DNA from: an uncultured Candidatus Melainabacteria bacterium
Lineage (GTDB): Bacteria > Cyanobacteriota > Vampirovibrionia > Gastranaerophilales > Gastranaerophilaceae
Assembly (NCBI GenBank): GCA_934675225.1
Contig: CAKUQA010000118.1
Coordinates: 1 to 5,380, forward strand
Reading direction: 5' to 3'
DNA: 5,380 nucleotides
This document shows positions 1 through 5,380 of the stretch, piece after piece. A program made the position numbers and the translations under genes. Below the pieces are notes generated by a model. It did no database searches, had not been told where the DNA came from, and was given only the letters and a program-made list of their open reading frames with translations. Positions within the stretch are counted from its first letter, which is position 1. Each line of letters begins with the position of its first letter.

Positions 1-3000
1 TGATAACTTTGGAGCATTCCAAAATACACAAGCAAAATCAATTTATCATAACGGTCGTTTAATATTAAAAACAGATTTTACTACTATCAAAAACGGATTA
101 CAAATAAATGAAGCCAAGATTTCAGGTAAAAATATCAATGCTTTTACATTCGGAGAAATAACAAAATTAAATTCAAAAACACCAAATCTTGATTTAAAAG
201 TTTCTATAAATAATTCTAAAGCAGAAGATATTATACCGCTACTTCCGGCAGATGCAGAACTTTGCCCTGACATGAATTTATTACTTTTAAAACAAACTGT
301 TTTTAAAGGAGATGTTATAGGCAACCTTGATATAAAAGGTAAGGCTACAACACCTGATGTAAAAGGAAGTATTCTTGTATCAAACGCCTATATGGTAAAA
401 CCTATTCCAAACTCAGACAAAGCAACTATCAAAATATCTTTTCTTGGAGACAAATTAAATCTTGATGTACGTGTACCAACAAGCCCAACTCAAACAGTTT
501 GGGTAAAAGGTCCTATTAATTTGTATACAAAATATACAGATTTAATGATTACAAGTACAGATAATGTTGATTTAAAAACCGCCCAAATTGTTCTTAACCC
601 ATTACATGACATTCTGCATTTTGAACTGGGACCGGTTCCAATTATGGATATTACAGGGAAAGGCGGTATAAATTTACATGTAATAGGTACTCGTCAAAAC
701 CCTCACGGATGGGGACAATTCTATTTCAAAGATGCTGTTGTATCTTTTCTTGACATTCATAATATGACAATAAAAAATGCTTCCGGCACACTTGATTTTG
801 ATAACCAAAACACTTTGTTTCAGTCTAAAACAGCTACTTTAAACGGAAAACCGATATCTGTAAAAGGAACTTGCTCACTACTAGGAGAACTTGATTTTAA
901 AGTTTTAACAAACGGACAAGACGTTGAAAAACTCTTAAATACAATCAAAACTTCTCCAATGTTAACAGATATTCAAAAACTAACTAACCCTATAGAAAAA
1001 GCCCAAGGCTTGGCGAATATATCTATAAATTTAACAGGGAAAGTAAAAAATCCAAAAGATATTGTTTTTAATAAAAACATATTTGCCAACGGAACAATAG
1101 AATTAATTTCAAACACAATAAAACTTCAAGGTGCACCTATTGCAATAACAAAAACATCGGGAATTTTAAATTTCAACAACATGGATGCTGATTTTAATTT
1201 GCAATCGAATTTAAACAATTCACAAATAAAAACAAATGGGAAAATAAAAAACAACATTTGCAACGCACAAATTATCAGCCATAAATTTAACATTGGAGAT
1301 GCCGTAAAAACTCTGCCAATAAGCTCAAAACTTCCATATAAAAATGATTTATCAACAATTAACACAAGTTTTGTAGGCAAATATAACGGTGATATTCAAA
1401 ATATTGATTACAACAATATTTACTTAAAAGGAAATATTTATTCAAATCGTGGAGCTAAAAGTGCTATAATTGTAGACAATAGTAAATTTGAATTAAAAAA
1501 TTCTTCATTCAAACTCAACAATTTAAAAGGAACGTTCAAAAATAGTCCTTATTATATTTCCTTAAATATTGCAAATATGTTTGATAAAAACAGACTCGTT
1601 AATAGTAATTGTCAAATAAAATCACTTGATTTAAACCTAATTAATGACAATGCTATTCAATATATTTTGCCACCAAAAATTGCAAAAAATTTAAAAGATA
1701 TTGAACCTTTAAACGGGAAAATTGATATTTCTGCCAAAATTCACAACAACAACCTTAATACGTACACAATTCTTGATAATGTAAGTTTGCTATACAAACC
1801 AAAACATACAAAACTTACAATAAACAGTGGAAACATTTTACTAAAAAACAATGTGCTTTATCTAAACAAAATAACTTCTCTACTTGGAGAAATGCCACTA
1901 TTTATTAATGGGAAAATTTCTAATGTTCAAAATAATCCAAATTTGAATTTATACGTAAATGCAAAACCGACTCAAGAATTTTTTGACCAATTCTTTAACA
2001 AAAATGCTCTTTATCCAATCAAGCTTAAAGGTGATGCAATATTGAGTGCCCAAACAAACGGAAATTTAAACAATCTTAATATAAATTCAACTCTAAACAT
2101 CTTAGAAAATTCCAGTTTATATTATATGGGCGCTTCGCTTGGAGATGTTGAAAATCCAGTAAAAATAACTGTTGATAACACTTACTCTCCTAACAAAATA
2201 AAAATTAACAAACTACAGTATGACAGAATTATTACATCACAAAATAATAAGCCTTATGCAAAAACTCAACTAAACGCATCAGGAATATTAAATTTACAAA
2301 AAAATAACATAATCGGTTTCAATAATTTTAAAGTAAAAACACAAAATCCAACTGACGCAAAAATTTTTAATGTAATATTCAGAAAACCGTTTATGAAACA
2401 AGGAGTGTTTACTTCTGATTTAGTATTGAATGGAACTTCTTTAAACCCGAAAATTAAAGGGAAACTTGAAGTGACAAGTGTTGATATTCCATTTTTTGAC
2501 TCAACAATTCGCGATGTAAATCTTGATTTTAGAAACGATAAAATTTTTGTTAAAAGTAGAGGAACTATCCTCACAAATGATATTAGTTTAAATGCGGTTA
2601 TGCGCAACAAATTAACTCCTCCATACATTATAGAAAATGCAAAATTAAAACTTCCTGATTTAAATATGAACAAAATCACGGATACAATGCGTGATATGGA
2701 AGCGGAAGCTACAAGAAATAATCCACACACCGCAACTACTACCAACGTTCAAAATTTCGATATTTCTCAACTAATTATTCAAAAAGCAGAAATCGAGGCA
2801 GATAAAGTAAAAATTCGAAATATCAATGCTGACAACTTTATAGCAAATCTTAAATTAAATAAAAATGGATTGCTTGATATAAACAATTTCAAATTCGAAA
2901 TAGCACAAGGCTCTGTATTCGGGCAATTTAAACACAGTTTAAAAAATCATCATACAAATCTAGATATCACATTAGACAAAGCAAACGCCGCAATTATGTC

Positions 3001-3640
3001 AGAAGCTTTATTTGACTTAAAAGGTCAGATATATGGTAATGTAAACGGTCATTTTGCATTAAACTGTAATGGTGATACGCAAGATGCTTGCTTTAAAACA
3101 TTAGCAGGACGCGGAAACTTTAAAGTCGCAGACGGTAGAATGCCAAAACTTGGGTCTCTTGAATATTTATTAAAAGCAGGCAACCTTCTAAAAGGTGGAT
3201 TTACCGGATTGTCAATAAATAGCTTGATAGACATTGTAACTCCTCTTAAAACCGGTAATTTTGAAAGCATTTCAGGAGATTTGCATATTGCAAACGGAAT
3301 TGCAGATAAAATTAATATATATTCAAACGGAAATGACTTAAATATGTATATGACCGGTTCATACAATATTATTACATCTGTTGCTGATATGAATATTTAC
3401 GGAAGCTTAACTAAAAATATAACAACAGTTTTCGGAAAAATCAAAAATGCATCACTTAATACGTTATTCAATACAATTCCAGGGATAAACGATTCGACTG
3501 AAAAATTGTTGTTACAAGAAGATATTGCAAAAATTCCAAACATAAAAAATGCAACAGATATTTACAGAATATTCTTTGTTGATATCAATGGTGATATCAA
3601 TGGAGAAAATTACGTTAGAAGTTTCAAATGGGTTAAGTAG
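1..3640 (+). CDS. Large AsmA/TamB-like (YhdP-type) envelope protein, N-terminus outside window
   Basis: The frame is open from the first base (first full codon at 2) to TAG at 3638-3640, giving 1,212 visible residues; the true start lies upstream, and the ATG at 272 is internal. The C-terminal part resembles the AsmA-like C-terminal module: a GRGNFKVADGRMPKLG stretch at about residue 1036, then FESISGDLHIANG at 1087-1099 and a beta-rich segment to about 1140. Upstream, short G-x-x-x-x-P-x-x-x-G type units recur (about residues 107, 227, 346, 636 and 811), as in TamB/AsmA repeating beta-groove proteins. No membrane helix is visible in this part; family members are anchored in the inner membrane by an N-terminal helix and extend through the periplasm. 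The family is implicated in phospholipid transport to the outer membrane or in outer-membrane assembly. Composition is strikingly rich in Asn, Lys and Ile. Family assignment is fairly secure; a specific orthology (AsmA, YhdP or TamB) is not. Confidence 0.8.
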   Translation, partial: DNFGAFQNTQAKSIYHNGRLILKTDFTTIKNGLQINEAKISGKNINAFTFGEITKLNSKTPNLDLKVSINNSKAEDIIPLLPADAELCPDMNLLLLKQTVFKGDVIGNLDIKGKATTPDVKGSILVSNAYMVKPIPNSDKATIKISFLGDKLNLDVRVPTSPTQTVWVKGPINLYTKYTDLMITSTDNVDLKTAQIVLNPLHDILHFELGPVPIMDITGKGGINLHVIGTRQNPHGWGQFYFKDAVVSFLDIHNMTIKNASGTLDFDNQNTLFQSKTATLNGKPISVKGTCSLLGELDFKVLTNGQDVEKLLNTIKTSPMLTDIQKLTNPIEKAQGLANISINLTGKVKNPKDIVFNKNIFANGTIELISNTIKLQGAPIAITKTSGILNFNNMDADFNLQSNLNNSQIKTNGKIKNNICNAQIISHKFNIGDAVKTLPISSKLPYKNDLSTINTSFVGKYNGDIQNIDYNNIYLKGNIYSNRGAKSAIIVDNSKFELKNSSFKLNNLKGTFKNSPYYISLNIANMFDKNRLVNSNCQIKSLDLNLINDNAIQYILPPKIAKNLKDIEPLNGKIDISAKIHNNNLNTYTILDNVSLLYKPKHTKLTINSGNILLKNNVLYLNKITSLLGEMPLFINGKISNVQNNPNLNLYVNAKPTQEFFDQFFNKNALYPIKLKGDAILSAQTNGNLNNLNINSTLNILENSSLYYMGASLGDVENPVKITVDNTYSPNKIKINKLQYDRIITSQNNKPYAKTQLNASGILNLQKNNIIGFNNFKVKTQNPTDAKIFNVIFRKPFMKQGVFTSDLVLNGTSLNPKIKGKLEVTSVDIPFFDSTIRDVNLDFRNDKIFVKSRGTILTNDISLNAVMRNKLTPPYIIENAKLKLPDLNMNKITDTMRDMEAEATRNNPHTATTTNVQNFDISQLIIQKAEIEADKVKIRNINADNFIANLKLNKNGLLDINNFKFEIAQGSVFGQFKHSLKNHHTNLDITLDKANAAIMSEALFDLKGQIYGNVNGHFALNCNGDTQDACFKTLAGRGNFKVADGRMPKLGSLEYLLKAGNLLKGGFTGLSINSLIDIVTPLKTGNFESISGDLHIANGIADKINIYSNGNDLNMYMTGSYNIITSVADMNIYGSLTKNITTVFGKIKNASLNTLFNTIPGINDSTEKLLLQEDIAKIPNIKNATDIYRIFFVDINGDINGENYVRSFKWVK
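3581..3604 (+). repeat. Two-copy 12-bp tandem repeat inside the AsmA-like gene
   Basis: GATATCAATGGT (3581-3592) is followed directly by GATATCAATGGA (3593-3604), identical at 11 of 12 positions. It is in frame and encodes Asp-Ile-Asn-Gly twice (residues 1194-1201), 11 residues before the C-terminus. It looks like an in-frame duplication by slippage. The D-x-N-G-D spacing superficially resembles calcium loops of the dockerin/EF-hand type, but the acidic residue expected at loop position 12 is missing (Val there), so calcium binding is not claimed. Confidence 0.8.
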
Positions 3641-3701
3641 AATAAACTCAGTTATTTAAATAAAATGGGCTTTTCACTTCTCACATTTCATTTCTTACTC
3701 T
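3641..3701. other. Convergent intergenic spacer without a classical terminator
   Basis: This gap separates the 3' ends of the AsmA-like gene (+) and yidD (-). It holds a perfect all-A/T 12-base palindrome, TTATTTAAATAA (3652-3663), and only very short, GC-poor inverted repeats such as AAC-TCA-GTT (3645-3653). No GC-rich stem followed by a T-run is seen in either direction, so transcription may read through or end by another mechanism. Confidence 0.6.
3671..3698. repeat. Imperfect 14-bp tandem repeat, pyrimidine-rich on + strand
   Basis: TTTTCACTTCTCAC (3671-3684) and ATTTCATTTCTTAC (3685-3698) match at 11 of 14 positions. On the - strand this is a purine-rich stretch just downstream of the yidD stop. 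Its low complexity means it may be chance; no function is assigned. Confidence 0.4.
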
Positions 3702-3908
3702 TTATGGAACTGGATCGTTACCGCCTTCATGCCAAGGATGACATTTTGATATTCTTTTTAATCCAAGCCATCCGCCTTTTAATACACCATATTTTTCGAT
3801 TGCTTGACGAGTATATTCTGAACATGTCGGATAGAAGCGACATACCGGTGGTGTATGACGTGAAATCTTTTGGTATATTGAGATTAAAAATAAAATTAGT
3901 TTTTTCAT
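3702..3908 (-). CDS. yidD: YidD, membrane protein insertion efficiency factor
   Basis: A complete 68-residue protein, at the short end of the family's usual 70-85 residues. Family knowledge: YidD is a small inner-membrane-associated protein that assists YidC/Sec-dependent insertion of membrane proteins. Visible hallmarks are a hydrophobic, amphipathic N-terminus (residues 3-15, beginning [13 protein letters not shown]), the signature [10 protein letters not shown] (23-32) with two cysteines, the [19 protein letters not shown] segment (41-59) with a third conserved cysteine at 56, and the terminal GGNDPVP (62-68), matching the usual GGxDPVP ending. The start is firm: an in-frame TAA (3911-3909) directly precedes the ATG and a GAGAGGG ribosome-binding site lies 8 bases upstream. 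The gene lies 81 bases downstream of flhA on the same strand. Its usual neighbours rnpA and yidC are not in the window, which is unusual but known for dispersed genomes. Confidence 0.97.
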   Translation of the reverse strand: MKKLILFLISIYQKISRHTPPVCRFYPTCSEYTRQAIEKYGVLKGGWLGLKRISKCHPWHEGGNDPVP

Positions 3909-3989
3909 TTATTTAACCCTCTCTCGCATTTCTAATACTCACATACGTTCGTAAAGAATTACTTCCTCTTACAAAGAAAGACGGATAAA
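3909..3989 (-). other. flhA-yidD intergenic region with weak hairpin and mini-frame
   Basis: The 81-base gap contains, on the - strand, an 8-bp low-GC hairpin (3980-3962, loop GTA, two G-U pairs) without a following T-run, and a six-codon frame ATG...TAA (3929-3909, Met-Arg-Glu-Arg-Val-Lys) that ends exactly at the yidD ATG. No convincing -35/-10 pair is visible. The simplest reading is that yidD is transcribed together with flhA. Confidence 0.5.
3917..3923 (-). promoter_or_regulatory. Ribosome-binding site of yidD
   Basis: Read on the - strand, GAGAGGG is followed by an 8-base spacer and the ATG at 3908. The purine-rich match and spacing are typical of a Shine-Dalgarno site and fix the yidD start. 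Confidence 0.8.
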
Positions 3990-5380
3990 TTATTGTTCCA
4001 TCTGATAAGATTCACCAATTGTATCAATAGCTTCAACTTTGATATCCGTAATTAGTTCTGAATAAGAAATAACTACAATTGTTGGAATATGACGTTCTAA
4101 CAATTGATACAAAGGCAATCTAATTCTTGGCGAGCATAAAATAACAGGTTGTTGTCCACATGCCTGATGAGCTCTCATCAACGTTGTAGCAGTTGTTTCT
4201 ATTAATTCTTGAACTTGCATTGGGTTAAGTAAGAACATTGTTCCAAGTTCAGTTCTTTGGCAACTATCATCAAGAGTTTTTTCCCACTCAGGAGAAAGAG
4301 TAAGAGCATATAGCACCTTATCATCACCAACATTTGACAAACATATTTGACGCCCCAATGCAGCTCTCAAACGTTCAGACAAAATATCAGGCTCTTTTGA
4401 AAATCTTGCATAATCACAAAGTCTTTCAAATACAAATATAATATCTTTTATTGAAACTTTTTCTCTGATAAGGTTAACAAAAATTTTCCTTAAATCACTT
4501 GTAGAAATAATTGTTGGAACAAGGTCATTAACTAATGTCGGATCTTGAGAACGAACAAGTTCCATAAGCTTAAGAACATCGGTCTTTGTCATAACCTCGT
4601 CAACATGTTTTCTTACACATTCTTGTAAATGCGTAACAATTACATCGGTAGAATCAACTGCAGTAACTGAACGAGCAGTCTTTGCATCCTCAGGAGAAAT
4701 CCAATATGCCTGAGTTTGGTAAGTTGGGTCAATACCAATAATTGCATCTTGAGGAACATCCTTTTTCATAGCATCCCACTGATCTGCAATTACCATCAAT
4801 TTCCCGGGATATACATAACCAGTTGCAACAGTATTACCACGAATAGAAATCATATATTCATTTGCATCCAAAGCTGATGAATCCATAATCCTGATATTCG
4901 GCAAAATATAACCTAATTCATCTGTAACTCTCTGACGTAAGGCTGCTATTTTAGCAAGCAATTGGCCTTCTTGATCAGGATCGGCAATTACAAGCAAATT
5001 AGAACCTACCTGCAAACTTAAAACATCAACACCTAAACGTTCATACATCCTGTTAGGATTAACCAAATCCTGCATATTTTGACGAACATTTTCCAATTGT
5101 CCTAATTGCGATTGAACATCTGCATTAATTAAAGTAGAGAAACCTGCAACAAACAATCCGATTGCAAATAAGGTAAACGGTATCCACGGTAATCCTGTCC
5201 AATGACCCGTTAGTGCCAACAAGATTAAAAAGCTTGCAGCCAAAAACAAAGCATTCGGTTTACTTACAATTTGAGCCGTAACATCTGTACCTAAAGAATT
5301 AGCAGCAGAAGAACGAGTCATAAATACACCGGCAGCAATTGACATTAAAAGAGATGGTAACTGAGAAGCCAAACCATCAC
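3990..5380 (-). CDS. flhA: FlhA-family flagellar export gate protein, C-terminal part
   Basis: The frame enters from beyond the right edge and ends at TAA (3992-3990), showing 462 residues; by comparison with a typical FlhA of about 700 residues, some 240 N-terminal residues with the first membrane helices are missing. The visible start, GDGLASQLPSLLMSIAAG, matches the conserved FlhA GDGLVAQIPALxIS segment. Two hydrophobic helices follow (about residues 42-58 and 63-83), then a linker (about 84-115) and the cytosolic domain (about 116-462). That domain shows D-x-LSLQVGSNLL, a NEYMISIRG strand, a YPG motif (190-192), VIVTHLQECVRKH, LVNDLVPTIIS, VSIKDIIFVFERL and, near the end, PVILCSPRIR and VISYSEL. 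FlhA forms the nonameric ring that docks chaperone-substrate complexes and uses the proton gradient for flagellar protein export. The paralogue SctV of injectisomes shares this architecture; FlhA is favoured by overall similarity, but no other flagellar gene is in the window to confirm it. A downstream gene, yidD, follows on the same strand. Confidence 0.9.
   Translation of the reverse strand, partial: DGLASQLPSLLMSIAAGVFMTRSSAANSLGTDVTAQIVSKPNALFLAASFLILLALTGHWTGLPWIPFTLFAIGLFVAGFSTLINADVQSQLGQLENVRQNMQDLVNPNRMYERLGVDVLSLQVGSNLLVIADPDQEGQLLAKIAALRQRVTDELGYILPNIRIMDSSALDANEYMISIRGNTVATGYVYPGKLMVIADQWDAMKKDVPQDAIIGIDPTYQTQAYWISPEDAKTARSVTAVDSTDVIVTHLQECVRKHVDEVMTKTDVLKLMELVRSQDPTLVNDLVPTIISTSDLRKIFVNLIREKVSIKDIIFVFERLCDYARFSKEPDILSERLRAALGRQICLSNVGDDKVLYALTLSPEWEKTLDDSCQRTELGTMFLLNPMQVQELIETTATTLMRAHQACGQQPVILCSPRIRLPLYQLLERHIPTIVVISYSELITDIKVEAIDTIGESYQMEQ

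Noticed and set aside
272..274. ATG at 272 as the start of the AsmA-like gene
   Set aside because: The same frame is open back to base 2 and encodes similar beta-strand-like, Asn/Lys-rich sequence, and no clear ribosome-binding site precedes this ATG, so it is an internal methionine.
2266..2745. Open frame of 159 codons on the - strand inside the AsmA-like gene
   Set aside because: It lies fully antisense to a well-supported coding frame; its Phe/Leu/Ile-rich product is what the complement of Asn/Lys-rich codons gives, and it has no recognisable domain. The shorter - strand frames at 46-324, 1126-1380 and 3049-3366 are rejected for the same reason.
3641..3701. Bidirectional intrinsic terminator between the convergent genes
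   Set aside because: Only very short A/T stems such as AAC-TCA-GTT and AAAA-TGGGC-TTTT are present, with no GC-rich stem and T-run.
3665..3916. Open frame of 83 codons on the + strand opposite yidD
   Set aside because: The - strand frame carries all YidD signature motifs; the + strand frame is its antisense shadow with no recognisable features.
3925..3975. Own promoter for yidD
   Set aside because: On the - strand TATTAG could be a -10 and TTTACG a -35, but they are only 12 bases apart, too close for a standard sigma-70-type promoter, and no better pair was found.
5370..5372. TTG at 5372 (- strand) as the start of the FlhA-family gene
   Set aside because: The in-frame codons just upstream encode Asp-Gly, completing the conserved GDGLxxQ segment of FlhA, so the gene continues past the window edge.

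Overview
The window is an AT-rich bacterial fragment with three protein-coding genes and almost no non-coding space. On the + strand, from before base 1 to 3640, runs the C-terminal part (1,212 visible residues) of a very large AsmA/TamB-like envelope protein. On the - strand lie a complete small yidD gene (3702-3908) and the C-terminal two thirds of an FlhA-family export-gate protein (3990 to beyond 5380). The + strand gene converges on the - strand pair with a 61-base gap. flhA and yidD are head-to-tail with an 81-base gap, so they could share a transcript.

All three products act at the cell envelope. The AsmA-like protein belongs to a family of long beta-groove proteins thought to carry or regulate lipids between the inner and outer membranes. 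YidD assists the YidC/Sec route of inner-membrane protein insertion. FlhA is the export gate of the flagellar type III secretion apparatus. No direct functional link between them is visible, and the arrangement looks like ordinary chromosomal gene order.

Organism: the AsmA-like protein implies a diderm envelope and FlhA implies a flagellum (or, less likely, an injectisome). The + strand gene is extremely rich in A/T and in Asn, Lys and Ile codons, while flhA and yidD look clearly less AT-rich by eye. An AT-rich, flagellated diderm such as a gut Vampirovibrionia/Melainabacteria (Gastranaerophilales) lineage would fit. This is inference from composition and gene content; no rRNA or other phylogenetic marker is present, and other AT-rich diderms are not excluded.

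Nothing here looks like a mobile element, CRISPR array, defence system, tRNA, rRNA or riboswitch. The points worth a second look are modest: yidD sits beside flhA instead of in the classical rnpA-yidD-yidC cluster; the AsmA-like protein is very long and ends in a short DNA-level tandem repeat; and a six-codon reading frame abuts the yidD start codon.
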